Source of the DNA: Gamarada debralockiae
Lineage: Eukaryota; Ascomycota; Leotiomycetes; Helotiales; Hyphodiscaceae
DNA: 64,000 bases
Assembly (NCBI GenBank): GCA_002803225.1
Contig: NXFV01000768.1
Span: forward strand, 1 to 64,000
Direction of reading: 5' to 3'
The translations under genes and the position numbers were made by a program. Position 1 is the first letter of the stretch, and each line of letters opens with the position of its first letter. Shown one piece after another: positions 54,004-64,000 of the stretch. The notes under the pieces are model-generated. The model did no database searches. It was not told the origin of the DNA and saw only the letters and a list, made by a program, of their open reading frames with translations.

Positions 54004-54500
54004 TCGCTCGTGGACGCGTTTTCAAGACAGCATCCAGCCTGAGGCATGTGGACGTTCGAAGGACTCTCCAACGAGTGAGGCAGTCAGACAGAAGCCCAAA
54101 TGTCGAATCAGACGATATTGTATGGTAAAATCATGTATGTATTGATGTCTCTAAGGAAGGAAAATTGGAGGGTTGCCAGAACCCGAAATATGTGTACACA
54201 ACCGTTGCCATAGCAACCAGCTCATCTGACACCAAAGCCATCTTACATCATCACAATTGCTTGCCTCATGAAATTGGGATCAGTGATTCAATTATCATTA
54301 AAAGCAGAACATAAGCTTCCTCACTATCCATATTTCTATCGTTGCATCCTAAGTGGAGTGATGCAAAATGGGTATGAGGCGAAAAGAATTAAAATCCATA
54401 ACCAACGCCACCAATGCGATTTTATACAAAGTTCCCACTCAATGAGAAAAGCCCACCCTCCCAGCCAAACCCTTCATCTCTCATAAGAATCATTCATCAA
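54004..54500. other. Intergenic region, no gene seen
   Basis: Between the remnant and the carX 3' end. No ORF with domain features; it probably includes the carX 3' UTR. Confidence 0.45.
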
Positions 54501-56465
54501 TCATCCAACAACATCAAGCATCCAGTTCCTGATTCTCATCCAGACATCCATCCAAATACTATCCTCCTCTTCTGCCATGCTAAGAACCTTCCCTTTCGGA
54601 ATCGGAAGATGCCGAATCGTTTCAATGGGCCTTTGACTCAGGATCTCTTGCTCACTGAACCAATTCCCATGCAATCCGTATGGTACTCGTTGCGGTAGTC
54701 GCACCCTGCAGACAATGTCTTTCATTTCTTTCGCTTCAATAATCCATAACTCGCTTCTTGTCTCTGGACCGGCATTTCCCCGTTCATCAAGCTGGCTCTC
54801 ATCGAAAACATATGATAGAATCCACCCATCGTCTTCCGATTCTCCGTTTAAGCGAGGAACGAATCGGGATTCCTGGGCATAGAAGCCTGGTGGCAGTTTG
54901 AAGATCTTGATGGGGTCGTTCGCGTCTTTGGAAGCGAGAATTTCGGGGACGGAGCGGTTGTCAACACAGCCTATGATGGGTGTTGGAGGGTTTTGTTCGG
55001 CGTGAGATATGAGGGCAGTGGCGTCGATCTTGACGAGGGAGTCGATTTTGACTGCGCGTCCGAGAGCAACGCCGAATGAACTGTCGGAGACGGAACAGCC
55101 GTAGATGTAGCGAGCTGCTGTCATCGAGACGTCGTCTCTGAGAGATGGAAATTCGAATGGGATGGAGGAGAGTGCAAATTGATGGGTTATGGTGTTTTCG
55201 GAGCCGGAGAGAGAGAAGCGGTAGTAGTATAGCCTGCATTGCTCTTCTTCTGCTGGGTAGGTGACGGGGGATGTTGGTTTGGGGATTGGAGCGGCGACGT
55301 TGCCAGCGCTGAAGATCAGTGAGGCGTTTGTCAGTCGGCACGCGAGCATATTGACTGCTGTAGTTTCGGGGGTGTTGGTGAAAGGGTTGACGGAGACTTC
55401 GTCCCAACTATTGGCTGTGTGAAATATGCAGCATGGATCGGTCTCGAACCATCGAATGGCTTCTGGCTGCCATCTTGGAAAGACACCAAATCGAGAACGT
55501 CCGGCAGGATTGTATAATACCACTGGTTCATTTTTCGCCAGATTCAGAGGATCGAGAGACAGAGGAAGATCCATGATAACAGTATGTGTCAACGAGACTC
55601 CGAAGTCGTGCATCATTTTAGCTGATTTAATGCCAGGAACGGGGGCGTTGACGAGTCGAGGCTTTTGAACAAGAGAAGACGAATTCTGCGTGCTGGGAAT
55701 AATGGAGTAATGTATAAATGGTGCAATGAACGTGGAATGGAAAAGTATGAGTTCGTTCGTTATTGGATCAGTTCGAGGATGAGCTGTCGTCCACTCTTTC
55801 ATGAAGCTTAGGAGACCTTCTCCGCCAAATCTATCACCTAATATTTCTTCTTGAGCAGGCTCGCCTTCTGCTTTGCGGCCGTCGAACCAGCCAACTGTCT
55901 CTAAGCTAGGGAGAGAAACTCGCATGGGAGGTCCACTTTCACAACTAGCCAAAGCTCGTCCATCATGATACAATATCCCAGTATTTGCGACACTTATCTT
56001 CTTGATTCTTTGCTGGGAGCCGGCTAGGTTCGAGAGGATGATAAGGAAGATTGTTCGGGAGATCCGCAGGATGATGGTCAGAAGTGAGGAAGCAGGGTTG
56101 ACAAGTGTCGCTATGCTCGGAAGGATTGGCAGCCGGAGAGAAGGAGTTGTAACCGTGGAAAGGTACGCGTCCGTGAGGATATATTGGTTCACAAATGCAG
56201 GCTGTATTGAACCGTCATTCCTCCTTCGAAACGCAACACCACTAAGCATCCCATCTCCATCGAACCAATGTGCATCTCTTCCCAAATCCTCGTTTGCCAC
56301 CGGATTACCTCCATTCCTTACATATTCGCCCCCAGCAAGCTCCTCTGGTATGGACCCTGTGAAGGAACAAGCAGTAAGAGGTTGGACGCGGTGGATGGGA
56401 GCGAAGTTGCCATGGAGGTATGGGTGAGGTCGCTCAGACCTTCTTTGTTTCCCATGAAAAGTCAT
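54501..56465 (-). CDS. carX: Retinal-forming carotenoid oxygenase (CarX type)
   Basis: An intronless 654-aa ORF from ATG at 56465 (MTFHGKQRRSERPHPYLHGN). The frame is open 43 codons further upstream, but the 56465 start matches the family. Carotenoid-oxygenase marks: GNFAPIHRVQPLTACSFTGS, EYVRNGGNPVANEDLGRDAH and WFDGDGMLSGVAF. Iron-ligand His regions follow in order: EWTTAHPRTDP, MMHDFGVSLTHT, CIFHTANSWDE and YGLHGNWF. The four motifs are intact. A hydrophobic patch near residues 115-145 (LLTIILRISRTIFLIILSNL) may insert in membrane to take substrate. CarX enzymes split beta-carotene (15,15') to retinal, the opsin chromophore. The torulene-cleaving CarT group is the alternative, but resemblance to CarX is stronger. 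It is divergent from carRA, sharing a 1-kb promoter region. Confidence 0.9.
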   Translation of the reverse strand: MTFHGKQRRSERPHPYLHGNFAPIHRVQPLTACSFTGSIPEELAGGEYVRNGGNPVANEDLGRDAHWFDGDGMLSGVAFRRRNDGSIQPAFVNQYILTDAYLSTVTTPSLRLPILPSIATLVNPASSLLTIILRISRTIFLIILSNLAGSQQRIKKISVANTGILYHDGRALASCESGPPMRVSLPSLETVGWFDGRKAEGEPAQEEILGDRFGGEGLLSFMKEWTTAHPRTDPITNELILFHSTFIAPFIHYSIIPSTQNSSSLVQKPRLVNAPVPGIKSAKMMHDFGVSLTHTVIMDLPLSLDPLNLAKNEPVVLYNPAGRSRFGVFPRWQPEAIRWFETDPCCIFHTANSWDEVSVNPFTNTPETTAVNMLACRLTNASLIFSAGNVAAPIPKPTSPVTYPAEEEQCRLYYYRFSLSGSENTITHQFALSSIPFEFPSLRDDVSMTAARYIYGCSVSDSSFGVALGRAVKIDSLVKIDATALISHAEQNPPTPIIGCVDNRSVPEILASKDANDPIKIFKLPPGFYAQESRFVPRLNGESEDDGWILSYVFDESQLDERGNAGPETRSELWIIEAKEMKDIVCRVRLPQRVPYGLHGNWFSEQEILSQRPIETIRHLPIPKGKVLSMAEEEDSIWMDVWMRIRNWMLDVVG

Positions 56466-57492
56466 GAGTGCTAATTGAACAGAGCAGTGAGAGGTGAAGC
56501 TCTGGAGGTACACATCGGGAATAGTGAGTCGTGAAAATCGAATCTCCAAGAAGCTATGGGATGCAAAACAATGCAAGCAATAGTGAATATCCAAGGGCTA
56601 GTGTTGGGTGTAGTAGCTAAACGTTATGACGAAATTCTGCTTGGCTATCCTGGAGCTTGGGTAGTGATTTCGGGAGGTCGTCGTCGGAGAGCATTCGGCT
56701 TTGAATGAAAAACGGTGTGGAGCATTTTGGAAATTGGGTTTGCCATGATGGGCAAGAGCGGAAAGAGGGGGATTGCAACTCCTCTTTTGGAGGTACAGGT
56801 GATATGACGACAGCTTCTCTTTGGAGTGATTTTGGTTTGAAGATCAATGACGATGCACGAAGTGGAACATCCTTGCTCTAACAACAGGGATTAATTTGTC
56901 TGTGCTTCGTTTGCCCCTGTATAGTATTATTACTCTAAGAACATTCGATTCTGTCACATTTCCATTGCAAATTTGTATTTTATCCTGCAGAGAGACATCT
57001 GGTGTAGGAAACCAAGATGACTCGAGTAACATGGCAACGTGAATCGACTGGTGAAAAGGCTCCTTTTTGGTGCGCTGAACATGGCTGCTACTTGGTGTTT
57101 CTGATATCCGACGTCATGACGGAAGAGCGTGGATCTAGAATTGGCTTCTAATTCTAATCTTAATCTTAATCCAACAGTCCGGTTACGATTTCCCAATGCT
57201 GCTTCAACGATTTGCATCTCGCTCCTCGCTCGATCTTTCATAACTGTGGCTCCATTAGCCGCTTGAACAGCTTTCCCAGGCACTGTATCGTGGCTGGCTG
57301 ACACCTCGGTTCTGGGCAGTTCCTGAACACAGCCTCGACGCTGCCGTGATTACGGTCTTTACGAAGCCTCACCACCATGATTTGCAACCTCACGTCTCGT
57401 GAAATGTCTACAATCCTCTCTCCTTGTACATAGAGTGATGCCTCAATACTCCAGGAGTTCTTCCGCTGTTCTATATTTCAATTGGTCTAATC
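56466..57492. promoter_or_regulatory. Shared divergent promoter region of carX and carRA
   Basis: The two start codons are 1,027 bp apart and face away from each other. No other gene is supported between them; the minus ORFs at 56617-57304 show no domain. In other fungi these genes are light-induced together, so common regulatory sites are expected here, but I could not assign specific sites with confidence. Confidence 0.55.
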
Positions 57493-59388
57493 ATGGGCTT
57501 CGATTATGCACTGGTGTGAGTACTCCGGATTCCCGACAGACGGTGCAACTGCTGATTCTTCCATAGACATTTGAAGTACACGATTCCTCCGGCCACTGCG
57601 CTGACCCTCATTTACCGACCCTTCCTCAATCGCATAGATCTGTATAAAATCCTCTTCCTTATCGCCATTGCCGTCGTTTCCACGATTCCTTGGGACTCAC
57701 ATCTGATCCGGCGCAAAATATGGACATACCCACCGAACGTGATAGTTGGGCCGACTTTGTTCTCGATACCAGCTGAGGAGGTGTTCTTTTTCGTGATCCA
57801 AACGTACAACACAAGTCTTCTCTATCTACTACTGAGCAAGCCGGTTTTCTGCTCGACCTATCTCCTTTCCAAGAAAGACCGAAAGGACCCGATTCCATTC
57901 GAGTTCCAAAGGAACGTTGGTGCGATCATTTTGTCTACGGGTATCATATATGGCGGGGCATTGATCTGGAATGGAGGAGAGGGGACATATTTGGGATTGA
58001 TATTGGCATGGGCGGGACCATTTGCCCTACTTCTGTGGACCCTGTCTTACCAATTTCTTGTCGGCCTTCCATTGTCCAGTACAGTCGTTCCAATTGCGCT
58101 CTCAACTCTCTATCTCTGGGTTGTTGATACTCTTGCATTAAGGAGGGGAACATGGACGATCGAATCTGGGACGAAATTAGGGGTGCATTTGTGGGATGGT
58201 TTGGAGATTGAGGAGGCAGTTTTCTTCCTGGCAACCAATACGCTCATTGTGTTTGGTCTGGTTGCATTTGATAATGCTCTTGCAATATTACTGACCTTCC
58301 CGAACTTATTTCCAAATGTGCCACCATTACCTTCGCCAATCCTGCTGGTACAGGCACTCTTGACGGATACCTCGAAGTATGATGAAAGTAGGATTGTCGG
58401 AATCCAGGATGCAGTCAGCAGGCTCCAGAAAAAGAGTAGAAGCTTTTACCTAGCAAGTTCGGTCTTCTCGGGCCGGCTCCGAACTGATCTGATCCTCCTG
58501 TAAGTGCCAGAATCCAATGATGAGAGGTATTTGCTAAGCTTTTCAAGGTACTCTTTCTGTCGAGTCGCTGATGACCTGATTGACAATGCGACTACCGAAG
58601 ATGAGGCACGTGCATGGATTGCGAGACTCACACGATATCTTGATTTGGTATATGCATCCAAAGAAGCCCGGATCGTCTCAAAGCAACCGGATGTGCACTC
58701 TTACATCACAGAGACCTTCCCAGAAGCTTCACAATCCGCTTTGCGACTCCTACCAACTCACATTCTTCCCTACGGGCCATTGTACAAACTTTTAGAGGGC
58801 TTCAAAATTGATCTTGGTTTCCACGATGATGGCAATTTCTCAAAAGAGCTGCAAGTATTCCCAATTGCTAATGAGCATGATCTGGAGACATACTCTTCCC
58901 AAGTGGCCGGAACGGTGGCAGAGTTGTGCTTGGAATTAGTGTTCCACCACAGTTCTTCTGTAACAACTGTCCATCAGCGAGAACATCTAGTGCGAGCTGG
59001 TGGGCGTATGGGAATTGCTTTGCAGTATGTCAACATTGCTCGGGATATTGCAACAGACGCAGCTATTGGTCGAGTGTATCTGCCCACATCCTGGTTGAAA
59101 GAAGTGGGATTTACCCCACAAGATGTCTTAGAGAAGTTGGATGGCCCTGCAATGGAGAATCTGCGCGGAAGATTGCTGGACAAAGCTTTTGGGGTGTACA
59201 AAGAGGCGCAACCAGCGCTCGCACAGCTTTCCTGCGATGCGAGAGCGCCAATGAGGGTAGCTGTAGAGAGTTACATGGAAATTGGAAGGGTCTTGAGAGA
59301 AAAGGGATATAAAGCGAAGGAGGGGAAAGCCACGGTACCCAAAATGAGGAGATTGAAAATTGCGTGGAAAGCATTGAGTGAAGGATAG
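57493..59388 (+). CDS. carRA: Bifunctional lycopene cyclase / phytoene synthase
   Basis: Three exons, 57493-57515, 57567-58499 and 58548-59388, join to 598 aa, the size expected for fungal AL-2/CarRA. Residues 1-240 form the membrane lycopene cyclase: MGFDYALVHLKYTIPPATAL, LIRRKIWTYPPNVIVGPTLF, IPAEEVFFFVIQTYNTSLLY, and repeat-like GLEIEEAVFFLATNTLIVFG. Residues from about 300 on are the phytoene synthase: SRSFYLASSVFSGRLRTDLI, then YSFCRVADDLIDNATTED (first Asp-rich motif, formed across the second intron) and YVNIARDIATDAAIGRVYLP (second Asp-rich motif). It condenses two geranylgeranyl diphosphates to phytoene, then after desaturation cyclises the ends towards beta-carotene, the substrate of the adjacent CarX. 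The desaturase and opsin genes are not in this window. Confidence 0.95.
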
Positions 59389-60799
59389 ACAATCATAGAT
59401 AACTATAATGATTAATGATGTTGAATAACACACTCGGAAGTTTTCCTGAATTCAGCGGTCAAGAAATAATAGCACAGAGCTGAAACGGTATATTGTGTAC
59501 ATTTTTGCAAGATCGCCAACTGCAGCAAAGCCCTTCAACCAGATTCAACTCTCGATAGCGAAAAGCACAAGTGTATGTCTTCTAGCGTACTTGAATATAA
59601 CTTACTAGTAGGAGTACCCCACAGGTGACAGGACGATCTACAAGTGCTAGTACTAAAAGGCGGAATAATTAGTGCTATGATATCTCTAAAAGTGAAATTT
59701 CTATAAGTACTAATCGTAACTATATATAAAAAAATTTCCTAGAGAGCGCTTAATTATCTCTATAGTATAGATTAACTAGATTATTTATCTCATATATAGT
59801 AATCAGAATGTATGGAGCTCAAGTCAAGAGAAGAGCGGAATCCGATTCAATATTACCTTTAGTTACGCTCTTAATATACCAAAAATCATAACTTCTCAAC
59901 GAGCGATCTAATCTATATATAAATTTATTCTTTATAAAGCGCATAGCTAACTCTAACTTTCCTATCTAACAGATTCTCTATAGGGCTAATAAGGATCGTA
60001 ATGTAGCGAGACTAAGTTGTAATTTAAAATCATAGTTTTGGCGTTCCTGGCAAAAAATGGATAGCCAATTAAAAGCAAGCAGTCACGTGAAAATTGTAGC
60101 AAGATTTCGGTTTTCTGCTCGGCGCTCAAAACCTTCAACTGTAAAGCAAGCTTTAAAGGTTGAAGGCATATGACCCTCCGGCCAGAGAGTATCCTTATAA
60201 AGAGGTTTGACTGTACATCCAACTAATCTGAACTATCACGCGGTTTTGTGACAGGGACGGAAACCTTTCTCGCCCTCTCACAGGCTCACGAACCGAAATC
60301 TGCAAGGCGGCCGAGGTAAAAGCAATTCACAATACGCAGAACTTGCCATTTGGCTCATTACACCAGTGAGAAGCTGAACATGTAAGCGAGAATGACAGGC
60401 ATCGGTCGGGTTCCAGCCGAATCCAAGCCAGGCGAACAAAATTACTTCGAATTGTGGTGCGTTGTGAACATATTTAGCCCTCCAGCCGCACCTTACCACT
60501 ACTCTCCCGCGCCCAATTATCGTCTAGAAGCTAGAGGTTTCAGAAACGAGCCATACAAGAAGCTGCATTATCAGCCACTGTAGCCACGCTTCAGTAAGAT
60601 TGGATATCAGTTCATTATTCTTAAGACAATCCATTCCGAATTGACACGTTTAAATGTCACTAGCCTCATTCTGGTTTTGGGTGCATTGTTTCTGTCTATT
60701 TAGCTGCCCCCTCCCTGTTCTTCCTGGTGATGATCTCTGCCCCCAAGTATATCTGATTTCACTTTCTAAAGAGCATCCACACATCCCTACATCGCAAAC
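59389..60799. other. Intergenic region containing a decayed transposon
   Basis: The first 250 bp are the 3' flank of carRA. From about 59640 to 60215 lies AT-rich repeat-like sequence, listed separately. From 60216 to 60799 there is ordinary DNA with the promoter of the following membrane-protein gene. No gene was supported. Confidence 0.5.
59640..60215. mobile_element. Decayed DNA transposon fragment with one Tc1/mariner-like end
   Basis: The right boundary reads cttataaagaggtttgactg then TA; in reverse this is TACAGTCAAACCTCTTTATA, the form of pogo/Tc1-mariner termini (CAGT..., TA target). The interior to about 59640 is AT-rich with repeated ctctata-like motifs and no ORF. The matching left end was not found, so this is a solo end or a deeply mutated copy. 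A short inverted pair, ccttcaac and gttgaagg, lies at about 60130-60165. Confidence 0.5.
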
Positions 60800-62810
60800 A
60801 TGGCCATGGGAAAATCAGCATCTGAAGTGGCTGAGATACGAGATTTGGGCTCCTCTCCGGACGCCCCCCAAACTCCCAACCCTCCCCTTCAGAGGAACAG
60901 GAATTCATCCAGCTGGAGAATCAGCTGGCTGGTACCAACCAAGATGGTTGCACTCTTAGCAATTGGGACTCTTCTGGCCGTTGGACATCATCTGTTCTAT
61001 AAATCACTAGTTGGACATTCTACCGAAAAGATATCACAACAATGGGCAACCAGATATGGTACTGGATTATCGTTCCTTGTTAAAGCCTGCCTTGTTAGCG
61101 CCGTTTCAACAGCATATATACAACACATTTGGACTATGTTTAGAACAAAAAGCATGTCTATCGGTGCACTTGATGCGATATTCACTGCTACTAGCGATCC
61201 ATTTTCCTTCCTGAGTCTCGAGATGCTCAATCGAGTAAAATTTGGAACATTTCTTGCCTTGCTGACATGGTAAGTTCATAAAAGAATCTATGACCTTATA
61301 GCCTGAGAAGATAACTAATAAGATATCCCTTATTAGGGTTATTCCATGGGCAGCGGTGGTGCCTCCGTCAACGTTGTTTGTCATACCTGCCATCGTGCCG
61401 GAATTCCTCGATCTGCCTGTCAAGGCACCGAATTTCACTACGGCTGAGAATTTTGCTACGTTTGCGGTTCTAACCTCAGCCCGCAAGGGGGGGGGGAGTT
61501 TGGTGGCTTCCAGCGGCCCATTTCCCAGCCTTTCCAACCTAGCATTCGTTACAACAATCGGAGGCGATATTATTCCCATCGAAAGTCCGGCTCAGAACGC
61601 TAGCTATACGCTAGAATTCTTCGGACCATCGATGCAATGTGATATTGCAAATTCCACCTCCATCGATATTTTGAGTCCAATAATGGCAGGGTATAGCTCC
61701 CCAGTCATTTTTTACGCACCACTGGAATACACTGCGATTTTAAATAACCAATATCAACTATTGGTCGGTTGGACCAACACCCAAAATGGCACTCAAATCC
61801 AAGGGGTACTTTGTGGACTCTATAACGCGTCTTACACCGTGCATTTCAACTTCACTAACACAATTCAAGCAGTAAATCTGCTAAATCTAACAATCTTAAA
61901 TTCTACCGCTATTTCAACAGTTTCTCTTATACGTCCTGCCGACGGCGCTCCCGGACAAGAGACAAATACTACGAAGTACGACATTTCAACAGCGCCCGCA
62001 TTTCAAACATTTTCGTACTTAGCCATGCTCGATGCATTTGCCAATGTCATCACCGGGAATGTGAGCACCTCCGTAGGTACTAGTGGTTCACTTACTACTT
62101 CAGTTCTGTTCACCAAGTTAGCTTTCGGCTCTGATCTCCATTTGGTATTTCAACCGCGGAGTACACTATATCCCAATCTCACGGTCCAAGCAGGATTAGA
62201 GGAGATGTGGTTTAATTTCACGATGTCATTATTTGGCGCAGCCGCGAATGTGACAACTTATAATGAGTACGTATAGCTATAATCCAAATCCCACAGAGTG
62301 TCATACCATTTCAGGCTGTTAAACGTCCTAAGTCCTTGGCTAACATCTATATGGAACAGAACCAGAGCCATTACGTCAAACATTGTAAAGAACGTCTTCC
62401 AATACAATGCCCGCGATCTTCTTCTCGCTTACTTCATTTCTGTCCTCGTCGCCACCGTTGCTGTTATCGAGGGGACCCGTGCTCTCTTTATAAACCGCGT
62501 CAGCTACGATGCCAACTTCTCATCTATCCTGCGGACAACTCGCAATCCGAAACTCGACAACATTGTCCGAAATCCGGCGTCTACGGGATTGGACACAGAG
62601 TGCAATTGCATAGGCGCCAAACCGTTAGGAAAGTCATTGAAGGGAGAGCAGCTGAAATTTGGATTTGTGAATGGGTTAGGCCATGCGGCGTTTGATGTTA
62701 TAAAAGAGGGGCTGGATGGGGTGCAGGAGATACGTGGAAGAACCGAGTGCCCGGGGAACGAGTTCGAGCCTGGGGGGTGGACAGGAAGCAGGTCCCTCGG
62801 GTTGAAATAA
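60800..62810 (+). CDS. Fungal multi-pass membrane protein (often annotated formylmethionine-deformylase-like)
   Basis: Three exons, 60800-61269, 61337-62266 and 62315-62810, join to 631 aa. The first 50 residues are polar (SSPDAPQTPNPPLQRNRN). Hydrophobic segments follow near residues 52-70 (KMVALLAIGTLLAVGHHLFY), 92-108 and 150-180 (FGTFLALLTWVIPWAAVVPP). There is then a region of about 280 residues with many N-glycosylation sites (NASYT, NFTN, NLTIL, NVST), likely outside the cell, and a last helix DLLLAYFISVLVATVAVIEG near residue 510 with a cytosolic tail. This layout is common to a large ascomycete family of unknown function; the usual deformylase label has no catalytic support here. A 10-G homopolymer at 61487-61496 lies in coding sequence (KGGGS). 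Confidence 0.8.
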
Positions 62811-62994
62811 GGAGTTGAAATACAGCAGCATCCGTACTACGGTTTGCGAACAATGGTGCCTAGTTATTATGAATCCCGGAAGCGAGCTCGTCAATTCCGA
62901 TAATCTTGTATATGACGTGGCGGAGCAACGGATGACCTAAATCAAATAGCCTACCCTAAAATATATCGAGTACAATATCACTCAGACTCTCTTT

Positions 62995-64000
62995 TCATAT
63001 CCGAGATATGTTGCTTGATCTATCCATTTCCTTGAGCATGGATGAATAGTGCTCCGAACACGCCCGAGTAGTAGGATGGTTTAAGCCAAGCACCTTTTTA
63101 TACCCTAAAAGAGCCCTCTCGTAGTAGACAGATGCACTTTCGTACTCTTGTCTATTGTCGAGTAGGTATGCAAGGCAGTATATGCTCATCAGCGTCGAAG
63201 GATGTTCCGGTCCTAGTACCGTCTCGCGGAGCCCGACCACACGCCAGTTCAGGTCCTCAGCCTCTTCGTACTTGCCCTGGCTGTTGAGCACCATAGCAAG
63301 ATTGTTCATGCTTGTTAGCGTGTAAGGATGCTGCGGTCCCAGTACCGTCTCGCGGAGCCTGACCACGTGTCGGTGTAGCTTCTCGGCCTCTTCGTACTTG
63401 CCCTGCTTGTTGAGTACTATAGCAAGATTGCCCATACTTATTAGCGTATCAGGATGCTGCGGTCCCAGTACGGTCTCGCGGAGCCCGATTATACGCCGGT
63501 TCAGGTCCTCGGCCTCTTCGTACCTGCCCTGCTTGTTGAGTATTGTAGCAAAATTGCCCATGCTCGTTAGTGTGTCAGGATGCTGCGGTCCCAGTGCCGT
63601 CTCGCGGAGCCCGATTATGCGCCGGTCCAGGTCCTCGGCCTCTTTGTACTTGCCCTGCTTGTTGAGTACCGTAGCAAGATTTCCCATGCTCGTCAGCGTG
63701 TTAGGATGCTGCGGTCCCAGTACAGTCTCGCTAAGCCCGATTATGCGCCGGTTCAAGTCCTCGGCCTCTTTGTACTTGCCCTGGCTGTCAAGCACCAGAG
63801 CGAGATTGCTTATGCTTGTCAGCGTGTCAGGATGCTGCGGTCCTAGTACGCTCTCGCGGAGCCCGACCACACGCTGGTTCAAGTCCTCGGCCTCTTCGTA
63901 CTTGCCCTGGCTGTAGAGCACTAGAGCAAGGTTGCTTATGCTTGTTAGCGTCGAAGGATGTTCTGGTCCTAGTACCGTCTCGCTGAGCCCGACCACGCGC
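62995..64000 (-). CDS. Kinesin-light-chain-type TPR repeat protein, C-terminal part (truncated by window end)
   Basis: The frame is open to the window edge, so the N-terminus lies beyond 64000. About 335 residues are seen: seven full 42-residue TPRs of the pattern NLAxVLxxQGKYEEAEDLNR, RIIGLRETVLGPQHPDTL, then a divergent last repeat (YESASVYYERALLGYKKVLG) and a short tail. In fungi such arrays usually follow an NB-ARC, patatin or peptidase domain in NLR-like proteins, so a further incompatibility/defence-type receptor is likely but unseen. It belongs to a different subfamily from the TPRs at 29.9-30.9 kb (GPQHPDTL against GAEHPDTL, and GKYEEAE against GRWKEAE). Confidence 0.85.
   Translation of the reverse strand, partial: RVVGLSETVLGPEHPSTLTSISNLALVLYSQGKYEEAEDLNQRVVGLRESVLGPQHPDTLTSISNLALVLDSQGKYKEAEDLNRRIIGLSETVLGPQHPNTLTSMGNLATVLNKQGKYKEAEDLDRRIIGLRETALGPQHPDTLTSMGNFATILNKQGRYEEAEDLNRRIIGLRETVLGPQHPDTLISMGNLAIVLNKQGKYEEAEKLHRHVVRLRETVLGPQHPYTLTSMNNLAMVLNSQGKYEEAEDLNWRVVGLRETVLGPEHPSTLMSIYCLAYLLDNRQEYESASVYYERALLGYKKVLGLNHPTTRACSEHYSSMLKEMDRSSNISRI
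63130..64000 (-). repeat. Tandem 126-bp TPR units at window end
   Basis: Seven 42-codon units follow each other without spacers and share long near-identical blocks, such as ctcggcctcttcgtacttgc and ggatgctgcggtcc. The array continues past the window edge. Confidence 0.85.

Noticed and set aside
1..64000. CRISPR arrays, bacterial operons or phage genes
   Set aside because: All arrays found are in-frame protein repeats without unique spacers, and the introns show eukaryotic nuclear DNA.

Overview
The window reads as nuclear DNA of a filamentous ascomycete (Pezizomycotina). The evidence is short GT-AG introns of about 45-90 nt, HET domains, a PalI/Rim9 homologue, a fused lycopene cyclase/phytoene synthase next to a CarX-type oxygenase, and AT-rich decayed repeats with C-to-T-like stop codons that resemble repeat-induced point mutation (RIP). 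The gene mix would fit Leotiomycetes, but that placement is an inference. No rRNA, tRNA or CRISPR was found.

Layout. 1-2080: 3' end of an ankyrin-type repeat protein. 3759-4829: membrane-anchored methyltransferase-like gene with an in-frame TAA. 4963-5839: doubtful coding region. 6110-7961 (-): STAND-N-terminus/ubiquitin-like-domain protein. 9534-11009: acyltransferase 3. 11930-12771 (-): NAD(P)-binding protein with a 1-nt frameshift. 14244-15969 (-): AspE-like septin. 17524-18150: small membrane protein. 18151-22020: gene-poor. 22021-24385 (-): PalI. 26198-28308: mitochondrial ABC1/ADCK-family protein. 28633-29133 (-): small membrane protein. 29825-32923 (-): HET-NB-ARC-TPR NLR-like receptor. 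35224-38190 (-): large secreted Ser/Thr-rich protein. 38312-38603 (-): pogo/Fot1-type transposase fossil. 38801-39997: Gln-rich ankyrin protein. 41.7-45.2 kb: DEAD-box helicase with a leader of about 1.1 kb. 46.7-48.4 kb: decayed AT-rich repeats with a 260-bp MITE. 48846-49800: sulfotransferase-like protein. 49936-50433 (-): GH5-like pseudogene. 51552-53548: HET gene split by a frameshift. 53656-54003: coding remnant with a TGA. 54501-59388: divergent carX-carRA pair. 59.6-60.2 kb: transposon remnant. 60800-62810: membrane protein. 62995-64000 (-): TPR protein that runs off the window.

Two themes link the genes. One is self/non-self and NLR-type proteins (ankyrin array, ULD protein, HET-NB-ARC-TPR, HET gene, second TPR array), several with internally near-identical repeats that suggest recent expansion. 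The other is a carotenoid/retinal pair: CarRA makes phytoene and cyclises lycopene, CarX cleaves beta-carotene to retinal, and both start from one 1-kb intergenic region. Five or six loci carry one in-frame stop or a 1-nt indel. Some look like RIP or pseudogene decay; others lie in short homopolymers and could be assembly errors.
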